A DNA stretch of 64,000 nucleotides from assembly GCA_030272155.1 (NCBI GenBank), contig CP126194.1, positions 6,253,501 to 6,317,500 of the forward strand. The letters run 5' to 3'. Under the pieces are notes generated by a model that worked only from the letters and a program-made list of their open reading frames with translations, was not told the DNA's origin and searched no databases. A program made the position numbers and the translations under genes. Position 1 is the first letter of the stretch. Each line of letters opens with the position of its first letter. This document shows positions 12,701-24,400 of the stretch, in pieces. This stretch comes from Tetradesmus obliquus. Lineage: Eukaryota; Chlorophyta; Chlorophyceae; Sphaeropleales; Scenedesmaceae.

Positions 12701-12989
12701 CGGCCTGCAGAGGGTGCTTGGCGCTGCTGTTGATAACTGCACGCGCGCCGCGCTGCAGCTGCCGCAGTGCGTGGTGTCGACAAAGTGCTCTGCCGCTCTG
12801 CGCGCCGACCCCAAGGTGTCTGGCAAGTGTGCGACGTGCGCATCGAACCCGGAATGCAAGTTTGCGTGGGGCAGCACTGCGGGCGATGTTTGTGATGCCA
12901 AGAGTGCCACGGACAGCGGCTTTCTGTGTTACAAGAAGGGGGAGGCTCCCCCAGGGTTGTATGGTGGCTTGCTGGGGCTGCTTGGCTAG
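9777..12989 (+). CDS. Secreted lipase, class 3 (alpha/beta hydrolase) with Cys-rich tail
   Basis: Seven exons: 9777-9825, 9982-10201, 10513-10665, 11092-11233, 11479-11526, 11869-12080, 12326-12989, giving 495 residues. The start is ATG followed by a signal peptide (MLAVRFISLLVLLLLSG). Family evidence: the IFLLFRGL strand, the nucleophile elbow VGHSDGSALAQLAA (Ser about 221; most class 3 lipases have GHSLGG), a conserved block YGWDPAWEMLYLPG with the likely catalytic Asp about 281, and LAHHMPAVFFDGL with the likely catalytic His about 391. Class 3 lipases hydrolyse acylglycerols or galactolipids; the substrate here cannot be told. The last 80 residues are Cys-rich (CATCASNPECKFAW), unusual for the family. 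The exon 2/3 joint is uncertain: the frame requires a weak donor GTCCTG at 10202, because the nicer GTGGGC at 10194 breaks the frame. Confidence 0.85.
10969..11145 (+). repeat. Duplicated exon 4 start of the lipase gene
   Basis: The acceptor plus about 45 exon bases (CAG, then GGGCCTGGATGATG...) occur at 10971-11027 and again at 11090-11140, encoding GLDDAANMEPISDN and GLDDPANMEPISDD. Only the second copy reads on into the rest of exon 4 and a donor. The first has no usable phase-matched donor and is probably a decoy or relic. Confidence 0.8.
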
Positions 12990-14428
12990 CCAACAGCCAC
13001 TGGAATGCAGGGAAGCTGTGCAGAAGCATTCCCTGGAGCAAAGCCAGCATCATTTCCAAGCACTGTACAGCGTTCAAGTTGCTTTTGCACGTGCATGTTC
13101 CATCTGCCATCAGATACACTCTGACTGTTCTGACATTTGGGTGGGGGTCGCTAAGCATGTGTTTGGTGCCCACAGTGCGGTGGTGTGGTCTGTCAGACAA
13201 GATGTCCAGGAGACTTTGTCGGGGTTCTTCTGGTCCAACATTGCCAATGCCAAGCAGTGCTTGAAGGTGCGCAGTTGTGCATGACCAGCGTCCTTCGGGA
13301 TCCTGGCTTTGCCTAGAGTTTGTCATTATACAAGATGTGTAGGCATCCCAGAGCTCTGCCATACCCCTGCAGAGGGTGCATCATCAGCTGCATGCGCTGC
13401 ACATGCAGCTCAGGCCTGGTAGGTGTGCATGAAGCATGCACGTGTTCACCGGCGGCCTAACAGTGTCATTGTTGAGCTTACGTATTGGTGCAGGCAGCAG
13501 CCATAACACTTGTACAGCACCACTGCATAGCATGGTGCGTTGAAACAGGTTTCAGGGCTTTCATTATGACGAAGCTGATCAGCTAGCTAGCGCTGCACAG
13601 GTCGCACTGCATTGCAGTCGCCGCCGTGCAGTAGCCATAACGGCGGGATGCTGTAGGAGTTGCAACTTATAACAAGGTATAACGGCCAAGGCCATGGGTT
13701 CCGAGAGGAACTTGGGCAGGGGTCCTTGACAGCTTTTGAATTATTTGCCCAGGCTGTACAGTCAACCTTGCCTGGTTGCTGCAGCTGTTAGGCATGTGGC
13801 CTGCTTCGTCGACCAGTTAACGTGAAACGTTCATTTCTCTTTGAAATTTCCACATGGAAAAACGACGTGACGGCGGAATGCCTGCTGCCGGAGCAGTGAC
13901 AGGCATGGGACTGCCTTCCTCAGGCCCCCTGGGCCCTGGGCCCTAGTGACAGCGGCAAGTGACACCACCATGATGACGCACCTCAGAATACGGCCGTGGA
14001 TGTGCAACTTTACTATAAAGTATTCAACATCTGTTGCTGCCAGGCGCTTGTGCTTATCACCGTCGACGGGAAGCTGTAGGTGGGTCTTGAGCAGACGGCC
14101 AGAAGCACGTGCAGCGATTATACAACAGCACGATCTTAATGGTGGTTACACTTAATAGCTCGTGATGCTTGTTGGTATGAACTGCTGTACTCGGTGCTCT
14201 CTGCAAATTTGTGGTGTCACCAGAGTTGAGCAGGTCGCTTTTTGCAGCTATGACGTCAACCATCGCCTGCAGTATGTAATCTTGATTTATAATCAAAGCC
14301 ATGTTATCAGACACACCTGGCACGCGCTTGGGCATTTACGCATCATCTCTGTCTTAAGCCACATGCTCCGTGCTGCTGCTCTGCCACACACTGCTGTTGT
14401 CCTGTGTGCCATCAGCGACATCGACAAC
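12990..14428. other. Intergenic between two co-oriented secreted-protein genes
   Basis: It holds the lipase 3' UTR and the upstream region of the next gene. I see no exon chain. A GC-rich palindromic patch (CTGGGCCCTGGGCCC) lies near 13928-13943. Confidence 0.5.
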
Positions 14429-15426
14429 ATGGCTCAAAGCATTTCCATGTGCGTCGTGCTGGCGCTGGCGCTCGCTGGTTCAGCTGCAGCATACCCAATC
14501 TACTGGGCTGACGAGTATGCGCCTACCTGCTTTGCTGTGCCAAAGGCAGGCAAGGACTGCCACAAGGCGCCACGGACTGACAGGTAAGTGACAACATCGC
14601 CTACTGCTTGATCAGCAGCAATTTCCCCGTAGGTTTTCCTTGGCGATCTGGGGATCTGCGAAGCCTGGGCAGCTGTACAAGCCCGTGCTGGCTCCAATGT
14701 TCCACGCAGAACATGCCTCCACATGTTTGAATGTCAGTGGCTGATTATAAGCTGCTGCCCAGTTGCTGCTGGCGGCTCATCGCGTCACTTAAGCACACAC
14801 ATGCTGCCTTACTTGCCCCACTGCCTCACTGGCTCACTGCCTCAATTTTTTCACTGGCTTACCGGCTCACTGCCTCACTGCCCCACTGCCCACCTGCAGG
14901 ACCACCGGCATCATGCTGTACCCTGCCGGCCAGTCAAGCGGCAAGCCAGTCACCAAGGCTTGCGCCGGCAAGGCTTACAACGTCATGGTGAGCGCACCAG
15001 CAGGGCATAAGCACGAGCGCACACCCACACAATCATGCTTCACCTTCCATGGCAGTCAAACACACGTGCGCGCTTCAGAGCCGACAACATGTAGTCGATG
15101 ACGCTGTTGAAGAGCCCATGTCAGCGCCGCCTGCTGCTGCTGCTGCTGCTGCTGCTGCTCAGGTGACTTTCCCCGACCGCCGCCTGGCCTATGTTGCCCT
15201 GGGTGCCGGCAGCCGCGTGACCACCTCTGCTGCTGCGGTCAAGCGCTGCGCCAACAGCGCCGTATTCAGCACCTCCAACGGATTTAAGCCTAGCAGCCGC
15301 TTCACAGCCAGTGGTGTTGCGCCTATGGCTGTTGGCAGCAAGTGGCAGGTGCAGGTGGTCAGTGCTACTGGCAGCTGTGCTCCATTTATGGTGGCATCTG
15401 CATCTATTGACGTTGCCAAGTGCTAA
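14429..15426 (+). CDS. Small secreted protein of unknown function
   Basis: Three exons: 14429-14583, 14900-14987, 15163-15426, giving 168 residues; all joints are in phase. The ATG opens a clear signal peptide (MAQSISMCVVLALALAGSAA) with likely cleavage after AAA before YPIYWADEY. The mature part is about 147 residues with Cys residues in CFAVPKAGKDCHKAP, KACAGKAYNVM, VKRCANS, GSCAPFM and a C-terminal AKC*, so disulphides are likely. The pattern (aromatic N-terminus, early Cys, then VTFPDRRLAYVALGAGS and W near the end) suggests a compact beta-sandwich, loosely like Reeler-type secreted domains, but I cannot assign a family. Intron 2 ends in a CTG-repeat tract (about 15131-15160) that forms the 3' splice site. 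Confidence 0.8.
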
Positions 15427-16824
15427 GCAAGCAATGCTGAGAAGGGAGGCCAAGTTTTTCTGGACGCAGATTGGCTGAGCTTGCAGATGGTGCCGAAGGA
15501 ACAAGGATTAGCCTTGTCCTCCTGACAAGGGGCAGAAGATTCAACTCTGCCATGTGGATATGGATTGAATATGCCAATGTTGTCATGTGAGGCACCCCTC
15601 AAGTTGAGGGGATTTCTATGCATTGTACTGCCTAGCTGCACTCGTCATGGTCCGCTGCATGCCTGTGTTGATTGTGGGATTAGTGAGCATGCCGGCTGTA
15701 CTTTTCAGTCCCATTTGAGGCTGATCAGCATGTGCTTGATTTCTATGCCCTCGACTGGTGTCTTATTATTGCTGACAGCATGAAACCGTTCTTGCAGAGT
15801 TGCATCTGAACACAACAGCAGGCAACAGATTTGAGATACCAGCATGTGTGACGTTTGTGTAGGGTTTGACATGAATGAAAGTTACACGGCCATATATATC
15901 TATCCTCTCATTTGGGATGAGTCAGTTTGTGCTGTGCGAGCGCTAGGCAGTGTTAGTTGAGCTGATGCTGCTATGGTAACCGCTGAGACACAATGCCGGA
16001 CAAATTTACACGATTCATTCAACTGCGCAATCAGCGGGCAAGTGCTGCTTCAATCAGTAGTGCAATGCAACAGCAAACACCCAGGCCCAACACCCATGAC
16101 CGTCAGTGACTCTGCACAATTTCTCAGCCGCCGCACAGCATAAGCAAACCGCACAGCATAAGCAAAGCAACCATCATGCGCAGTGCGCTTGCTGCTGCCC
16201 ATTAGGCACATCACATGCAGTTGCCACCTGAAACGCGCCATGCAAGGCAGAGCGCGTGGCTTGCGGCAGCAACAGTGCGCACCAATACGCCGGCTGTGCA
16301 TTTGATATGATGTTGCAACTTGCTGCATGATGGGTCACTGGCCCGGCTGAGGCAGCGGCTGGGGAGATGCCGCAGTAGCACATGCAATGTTGCTCCTTAG
16401 ATTATGAAAAGCGCCCAAAGCACAGATTAGGATGTCCCAAAGCTACCATCTGCTAGCTACACTTTGGTCCACAAATCTATGTGCGCGACAAGAGCGCTGC
16501 GCGCTTTGCCAGCACAATCCAGCATGCAACCTGTAAACTTCTCTACAGCTACAAAACCACATACTGCTGCAAATGTTGCGGCTGCAGTTGGCGCACTACT
16601 CCTCAAGAGGTGCTATGGCGATCTGTGGCCATACACGGACAATGTTGTAGAAATCAGTGTAAGAACAACGAGGAAGTCAAGTGGTGGCAGGCATCACCCA
16701 GCTGCTGACATTGTGCATGCAGCCTTATGACGTTGCTGTTGCTGCAACAAGTGTGCGCTGCATGCATGGCACTGCTGCATGCAACAGCCGCTGCACTCGC
16801 TGCTGCTGAATGCCCGGCATCACA
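15427..16824. other. Convergent intergenic region
   Basis: It lies between the stop of the small secreted gene (+) and the stop of the PC-esterase gene (-) and should hold both 3' UTRs. I see no exon chain. Confidence 0.5.
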
Positions 16825-16942
16825 TCATCCGTCGCCATCGCTCTTCGCTTGCCGCTGCCGCCGGTGGTGCTGCCGCCGCTGCTGCTGTTGCTGCTGCCCT
16901 TCCAACACCTTTTCCAGCCCCTGCCAGGGGTGCAGAGTTTTT

Positions 16943-16979
<37 letters not shown>

Positions 16980-19900
16980 CGCTGCTTGCGCCGTCAGTAG
17001 CCTTGTCAGCGGGGAACACAGCAATGCCATCCATTAGCTGCACTTTCTGCAGCGGCACTGGCGCTGAGTCTGGTGCTGCTGTGCGCCTCAACCCCAGCAG
17101 CCAAGACAGCCAGCCCTGCTGCTGCTGCTGCTGCGCTCGCAGCTTTGCAGCCCGCTGCTCGCGCTGCTTCTGCTGCCACTGCTGCTGCTGCCTCAGCAAC
17201 AGATCAATCGTCTTGGCGCCGCCATACTGCCCCTCATCTCTGTCCATCACAGTAGCACACCCTGGCTTGTGGCGCTTGCCTTCCTGCCAGTTTTCTACAG
17301 GTTTTAGCCCATACTTTTGCAGCGTCTGCTTCAGCACCCACACCCAGAGCTGTGGAATGCTTGGGTGGCAGTAGTGGCTGCACTCCTGGCCGTCAAAGTT
17401 GACGCGGTGGAACTGCCACGCGGTTGCGCTGGAGTTGTAGACTGGGATGACTGGCAGCTTGTACTGCTCGATGAGGATCTCCCGTGCCATGATGTTGCGC
17501 CAGGAGCCCTGCGTCGTTGTTACATTGAACAGCACGCGGTGTGCTTAATAGGTGTGAGTGTAGTTACAGTGATGAGCGCGAGGTTCAGGGCAGTTGTCGC
17601 AGATGCATGTACAATGAAACAGCTGTTCAACTGCAGCTGCTGCTGCGATGCAACGCCGCTGACAAGAACCGCGACGACTGCAGCGCTGCTGTGCTAACAA
17701 GTCAAACGGCGCTCAACTTGAAGCCTGTCGTGCCTGTAAACCCCACACCAAACCGCACGCACCTTCATCACGTAATCTGCCACTGCGTTGCCAGCCTCCG
17801 CATGCAGCGCCCCCTCCTTGTCCATGCTCAAGCCCTGCACCGGTTGGCATGTGAAGGGCCCCTTGCGTGTGCCAATCCACGGCACCTTGTAGTCGCCATC
17901 TGCCGAGTCAAAGTGCTGCTTTGGGGTTTCAAACCAGAACAGGTTTGGGAACTTGTCTTTGGTGGCAGTGTAGAACTTGCCGAGCTGGTGTAGGTTGTCC
18001 TTGTACTCCGGCTGCTTGGTCTCGCCATGCCAGAGGCCTGTGCGGTTGAAACAAGACACATACGGGTGAGTGAAGATATCAGTGAGCTTGGCTAAACTGG
18101 TCTGGGCTGTATCCTCTATAGGCTGCTTGGTCTCGCCTTGCCAGAGGCCTGTGCAGAGGCGAAAAACACAAATACATTGTTACAGATAATTGAAGATATC
18201 AGTGAACTTGGCTACACTTGTCTAGGCTGTATCATTCTATAGGCTGCTTGGTCTTCCCATGCCAGAGGCCTGTGCAGAGGTGAGAAAGACCATGTGATGG
18301 GTATAGATGAATGAACATGGCAGTGAGCTTGGCTAGGCTTGTCTAGACTGCCTGAACACACCATGCAACCCCTCTATCTATCTCTAGACTGCCTCGATCA
18401 ATGTTGGTGTACGCCTGCAATGTTACTCAACGCAGCAGCATCCATGATGCATGCCGTGCATCATGTATGGCAAGGTGTTGCTGCATGTCAGGATTGCAGC
18501 TGCGTGATGCCACGTCGGCAGGATCTTCAGTAGTGTGAAATTCCCGGCCACTCACCAAAGTTCACGATGAAGATGTCGATGGGGTGTGCCATGCTCTGCT
18601 GCAGCAGTGGCAGCACGCCGATCTTGGTGCGGTTGCCCTCTATGAACAGATCCCCCTGGATGGTATGCACCTGCAACAGCACCGTACAGCAAGGCGAGGT
18701 CGTCTGATCCGACTGGCGATGTGCCTGCCTGCCTGCCTGCTGCCTGCCTGTCAGCTGCCACCAGCTGCTGCCATCAGCGCATGTGCTGCAGCACGCTCCA
18801 CAGCTGGCAGCTGCCTCCACAACCCTAACACTGTGCTCCTGGCACCTCTCTGCAGATCCTGCCGTCTTGTAGGAGCCAAGCCCACCATCCTGTTTGCTGC
18901 TGTTGCCAGCTGCCAACCCGCATGCTGCTGCTGCGGCTGCTGCTGCTGCCGCCAGCCAGCAGACGCAAGCGCACACCTGGCAGAGGCGTGTGCGCTGCGG
19001 CATGTGCCTGCCTGCCTGCCTGCCTGAAGCTGCCAATCGGCATGCTGCTGATGCTGCCAGCCAGCAGACACAAACAAACGCGCACCTGGCAGAGGCGTGT
19101 GCGCTGCGGCACGTGCACATGCTGCCGCTGCCAGCTGCCGATTCGCATGCTGCTGCTGCTGCTGCTGCTGCTGTGGCTACACAACACCCAGCCAGCAGGC
19201 AGAAATGCGCACCTGGCAGAGGCGTGTGCGCTGCGGCATGTGCACGCAGTGCGGCTCCCCAAAGCCTGGGATGCTGTCCAGCAGGTGCATGGCTGTGTAG
19301 TTGTTGGAGGCGTGGTAGGTGGCCAGGTCCTGGAACTCAATCATGAAGCACTTGAGAGCTTTGAAGAAGTCCTTACTCATGGAGTCGCTGCATTGAAGTT
19401 GCAGGATGTGTGTGGGCAGCAGTGGACGGCAGGTTTAGGTGTTTGACATGGTGAATAGGGCAGTGCTGTGCAGCATGCGAGCGCTCATGGAGTCGCTGTG
19501 TTTGGATGACCGTCAGAGTTGAATGAGGATTAGCGGAACATCAGCACAGCTATGTGATGTGAGCTGCTCAGCTGGTGTGCCAGAGGTGTGGATGCTATGG
19601 GTGCAGGGACTGCATGCAACACATGTAACATTGATAATCATGATAAAGTCAACCGGTCATGGCAATGAGCTGAAAGGTCAGCAGCAGCTGCTGCGGGTGC
19701 TGCTGCATGGTGTCACCCTGCGGTTGCTGTGCTGCTGCAGCAGCAGCATCTGCTGCGCCAATTGCGGCCAGCTCACCCAATCACCCAGGTGGTCCTGCCC
19801 CGCATGTAAGGCCACAACTCGCATGGTGTCATCGACAGCAGGTCATGGTTGTTCTGCTCCAGCACCCTGCTGACAACAGAGTCCACTGTCTGGGAGCTGC

Positions 19901-20204
19901 ACAGTTGGTTGTCCCAAAATGGCACTGCCTTCTTCCCTGTGCTGAAGCTGCAGAAGTTCGCCCAAAGTCCTTCACGCTTGCAGTTAATGCACTCTCGCTT
20001 TGTTTGATTGTAGATGCCACCGAACAGGTAGGGCCTCTTGGCGCCTGACCGGATATCAACCAGGCTATGCTCTTCATAGGTGAACGGACAAGTTACTGCC
20101 GCTCCTTCTTTTAGCTTTGCTCCTAATGAACAACACGTTTGAGCTAGCAGCACCAGCAACAGCGAGCAGCCCACACCGGCCCGCCCTTTGCTTCGCGAAC
20201 TCAT
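16825..20204 (-). CDS. TBL/PC-esterase-like O-acyltransferase, secretory pathway
   Basis: Five exons (minus strand): 20204-19777, 19387-19246, 18670-18556, 18037-17763, 17508-16825; 547 residues, all phases consistent. ATG at 20204 precedes a signal anchor (GCSLLLVLLAQTCCSLGAK). The signature is that of the plant TBL / PC-esterase (GDSL-like) family: GRTTWVIGDSMSKDFF with the GDS nucleophile at about 143-145, KALKC, NFGLWHGETK, WRNIMAREILIEQ and GQECSHYCHPS near residues 360-368. Members acetylate or otherwise acylate cell-wall or Golgi glycans, so Golgi or wall is the likely site. The usual DCSHWC reads ECSHYC here, an Asp-to-Glu change at a catalytic position. After the domain the C-terminus is Gln/Ser-rich low complexity. 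It is convergent with the gene to the left. Confidence 0.85.
18009..18355 (-). repeat. Tandem copies of exon 4 start inside intron 3 of the PC-esterase gene
   Basis: Three units of roughly 112-121 bp begin at about 18009, 18121 and 18242. Each carries, on the minus strand, an acceptor (CACAG or GCACAG) and the first bases of exon 4 (GCCTCTGGCATGGCGAGACC, diverged in copies 2 and 3), followed by related intron sequence. Only the unit at 18009 continues into exon 4. Confidence 0.8.
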
Positions 20205-21496
20205 GGGGCACACCTCGAGTCCATGAGCTTAAGTCAATACAGCACCACCAAAACTATAGAAATTACTTGGCAGCAAACGTCGAACAATCCTTATTGCACC
20301 AGCTCCCGTGTTCATGGTGTCACTTGGTTATGTAAGCTCCATCACATCGCCCTGCCATGATCCAGGCCTCAACAGTATTAAGATGACATAATTGCATGAT
20401 TTGGCAAAAGCTGATGGGCGTTGGTCGCACGAAACCAGCTGGACCCACTCCACAGCAACCACCACCCCACATCGCTGACAACCATATAAAGAAAGTTGCC
20501 GATTTGCATTCATTACAAGCATAAGCATCATGCAACATAATGCGCACTCACATGGCAAGAAGTGGTCCCCCGAAAGACCACCATGGCTGCTGAACCTCAG
20601 ATTAGCATGTGCAGCTCCTGCTTCTGCTCCTATGTCGTCTAGTATTACCTGCAATCATAACAACACCTGGTCAGCGCCGTCCCGAAGAGCCACGATGCCC
20701 TTCGGGGGCAACGGCACTGACAGTCTTCGATCCTCTTGTAGTCCTTGGTAGCCTGGGTAGTGACACCTTGTCAGTGACGCCACTTGGTTGACACCGTAGC
20801 TCAGATTGAAGTTGAAGTTTTCCTCGCAAGAAGCAGGAGTGGCAGTAGTGTAAATTGCATGTGATGGGGGAGTGTGTATGCCTGCTTTACCGTTTCGTAC
20901 TACTGTCATTCAAAGTTGACTGTCCTAGTGACCATGTATGGCCTGTTGTAAATTTTGTCGTCCTTTATCAGACGACGGGCGCTCAGCGCTCCCCATCGTC
21001 ACGTGCGAGTGATCGTATGGGATGTGTTATATGCATTGAGGATACCTCCTTGGTGTATGAGCACCTACTCTTCCCCTGACAGTATAGGCATGTGTTAGTT
21101 CCTTATTATATAACAGTAACTCCTAGTTCATGAGTGCGTCAGTACAGGCAAAATGTAAGGTGTAACGTGTAGGTGTGAAATAAATCTCGCGTACATTGTA
21201 TGGTGAGTTGCATGTGGTGAGTATCTTGCACGAACGTCATGTCAACTAAAAAACCAGATTCGATCAACCGAACGTTCGCGAAAGCAGCCCGCTGCCACCA
21301 ACCATTGAAGACATCACCAAATGAGACAGTTTCTGCAGCTTACAGCAGGAGGTGGCATCTGATATGCATGGGCCAGCCATGTCTGGACTGGCAGGCCTGA
21401 CAGAAGCTGCACAGCAGGCCCCAGCAGCGCCTCACTTCTTGTGTGGAAACTGCTGCAGGAAGCACACTTTGCAAAAGCAAAATGCAAACATAGCGC
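20205..21496. other. Intergenic; one protein-like minus-strand patch
   Basis: It lies between the 5' end of the PC-esterase gene and the 3' end of CstF-64. On the minus strand, bases about 20850-20660 read like protein (CHYPGYQGLQEDRRLSVPLP) and stop just after a CCAG/GTGTTG donor-like site, but no partner exon is found. The rest shows nothing. Confidence 0.4.
21340..21344 (-). terminator. Candidate polyadenylation signal TGTAA for the CstF-64 gene
   Basis: TTACA on the plus strand (TGTAA on the coding strand) lies about 153 bases after the stop codon. TGTAA is the known chlorophyte polyadenylation motif. The motif is short, so chance is possible. Confidence 0.4.
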
Positions 21497-24400
21497 TCAC
21501 TCTACTTTCACAATACCCAGCGCAATCTGCTGCTTCACAAACAGCACCTGCTGCCTGAACTGGTCCGGCAGCGAGTTGATCTGCTCGTCCGTCATCGTCT
21601 GCACCTGCCGCAGCAGCTGCTGCATCTGCACCGGGTCCTGCCCTCCCAGTGCCCCAGCAACGCCCCCTGATCCAGGCCCTATCGGCTGCTGCTGCTGCGG
21701 CGGCGGCTGCATCTGAGGCTGCATCGGAGGCTGCTGCTGCTGCTGCTGCATCGGCATGCCCATCTGCGCACCAGGCGGCCCCTGCAGCCCAGGGTCCGGC
21801 ATCTGCTGCATTTGCAGCCCACCCATCGGCTGCTGCTGCATCTGCATCGGCTGCGGCTGCGGAGGGATCTGCATCATGCCTTGCGGCGGCGGCTGCTGCA
21901 GCGGCTGCAGCGGCATGCCGCCCAGCTGCTGCTGCGGCACCAGCACGTGCTGCCCAGATGCAGGGTCCACCATGACAACCTGGACCCCAGGGCCGGGCGG
22001 CTGCAGGCCCAAGGGGCCGCCGGCAGCGCCGCGGGGCGGCGGCGGCGGAGGAGCGCCTGGCCCTGCAGCAGCAGCAGCAGCAGCAGCAAAAGCACGCACA
22101 GCACAGCATAATTGGTGGTAGGCAAGCTCCTGATGTGGTTGAAGCTCTGCATGTACTTTGCGACCAATGGGACGGATGTTGTTATCTCCCTGCTGCTCCG
22201 CCTGCTTGCCTGGTGGCACCTTCTCAGGATTACCAAGCTGTCAACCACCAAAAGCTGCCGACACTGAGTACTGCACAAGCTCATTGTCCGAGGACATATA
22301 TTTCATGCACCTTGTGAAGCAGCACTGCCCACCGCATGTCGGACAAGTCTGACAAGCTGCTGCATTCCAAAGCACAGCAGGCGACCCCAGGCAAACCACA
22401 CCCTCCCTCTGTGTTATAGCCTTGCATACGGCTTTCCTGCAAGCTACGCAAGCCTACAGCTGTCCTGCAAGCATCAGGCGCCTCACCTGCCATCCTGCCA
22501 CCCAGGCCAATCGGCCCCTCCTGGAAGTTGGCTGCTGCTGCTGGTGGCGCGCCATAGCCTGGCGGGCCCCCTGCTGCTGCTGGAGGAGGCTTCACCATGC
22601 CTGCAGTTGGGACAATCATACCATTGGACAGCAGCAGCAGTGTGTTGTGAAAAGATGTCAGCTCCACAGTGCCGCTTGCATTCCAGATGGCCCACAACAT
22701 GTCTGTGCTGCCTGCTGTTTGATGTGGGCCAGGGGCCTTAGACTTGGCGGGTAGGCACTGCTGCTGGTGTTGATGGTGCATTTTGCTGCCACCTGCATTA
22801 CAGGTGCGGATCGCGCCGTGCTCATGTGCCTATGCCCGATGTGTATTTGCTCCAAACTCTTTTGCATGACGTTATGTCAGCAGTTCCCTGCGTTAGATAG
22901 CTGATCAGTGCGCTGCTCTGCCCAGCTGCTGCTTGAATAACCAACTTTCAACCGGCTGGTGACGTCACTGGTTGTGACGCCACCTGAGACTGATTGTGCC
23001 TGATAGCGCTGCTTGCTCTGCTTTTGAGTGCTGCAACTGCATTCGCTGCAATGTTCTGCTATACATGGTGCTGTGTCGCATGCACGCACACGTAGTCTTT
23101 TGTGATAATCGATGAGTGACCCACTTGAGTGACCGCTTTTAACTAAAGTTAAAGTTTGCAGAATTTTAACTTTGTACACTACGAGCTTCGTAGACTACGA
23201 GCACGGTTGACTATGGATGACTGTGATCAACGTGACTCTCAGCATGGCTGAACAGCATGTGCTGAAGCTGCCAGCTGTAGCCAAATTGCTTCTGCTGTGT
23301 GCTACATCCAACCACCATCTGATAGCTAGAACTTCTATGTGACATGTCGGTTGAGCTACGCTAGTAAGTCTTTGTACGACAGAGACTGTGAGAACAGCGC
23401 AGCGTGTAAGCGGGCTTGCAGCCCAGTACCAAGCAGTCCAGTGCGGCTGCTGCTAGTTGTCCTTCAACACCGCTCGCCAGACCTCGTTTCTGTGCGGCCT
23501 AATCTGCAGAGTCTGCAATCAGTACTATGCTCGGGGCAGAGAGACTTGGCAGTGCTAGTGCGTAGAGGATACGATATAGATTGGGCGGCCAGAGGTGACA
23601 CAGCTGTTGCCAGTGACTACAAGCCACAATGCTGCGGTCAACAGTTGCTTGCTGTTCCATTGAACCCCGCACATGACAAAACCTGTGCTGCTGCATCTCA
23701 CCTCGCCACACCTGTATGCGCTGCGCACCCAGCCGCAACCGCTGCCAATCCTGCACGAAACACACCATCAAGCTGCACCATCTCGTCGCCCCTGCACTCC
23801 TGAACTCACCCAGCAGCACTTGCGCCTGGAACACTGCCTTGGTCAGGCCCGGCCGCTCAGCAAAATACTGGCTGGCTGCAGCGCGGTCGCCGCCCAGAAA
23901 CTCCTTCAGCAGCCGCAGCACCTCCCAAAGCTCTGGCCTGCTTTTGCTTGCCAGCAGCTCATTCAGCTGGTCCTGCACACGCCGGTCGCTTGCAGGAGGA
24001 CCGCCCAGTAGTGCGGATACTGCCTGTGCTGATTGCGATGCCGCTGCATAGCCGATCATGCGCGCGCCGCCGCCGCCAGCGCCGCTGCGGTCGCGGTCTG
24101 CTGCTGATTGCCCGGGGACGCGGTCGTCTGCAGCAGACGCATGATGCAACAGCGGACATTACACGAAGCACCAGCAGGCAGCAAGCGTGGTTATGCATTC
24201 AGGGACTGCAAATGACAAATAAGAGTTGGCTGCAGCAGCAGCAGCAGCTGGCGCTTGCAGGACAGCCAACACCAGCCGCCCGCTGCAGCAGCAGCCACTG
24301 CGGCGTGCTGGTCCTGGCTGCTGCTCTCCGCACGCATGCAGCCCGCAACACCTCACGCCAGCTAGAAGTTTGCGTGCCAATCGTTCTGCTGCGAATCAAG

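Noticed and set aside
20655..20909. Protein-like minus-strand frame with CHYPGYQGLQEDRRL
   Set aside because: Codon pattern looks real, but the only nearby acceptor would give an intron of about 20 bases and no partner exon was found; not called as a gene.
21432..22109. Long minus-strand frame rich in Ala/Asp (225 codons)
   Set aside because: It is an out-of-frame shadow of the last CstF-64 exon; the Pro/Gln/Met frame ending TDEQINSLP is the real one.
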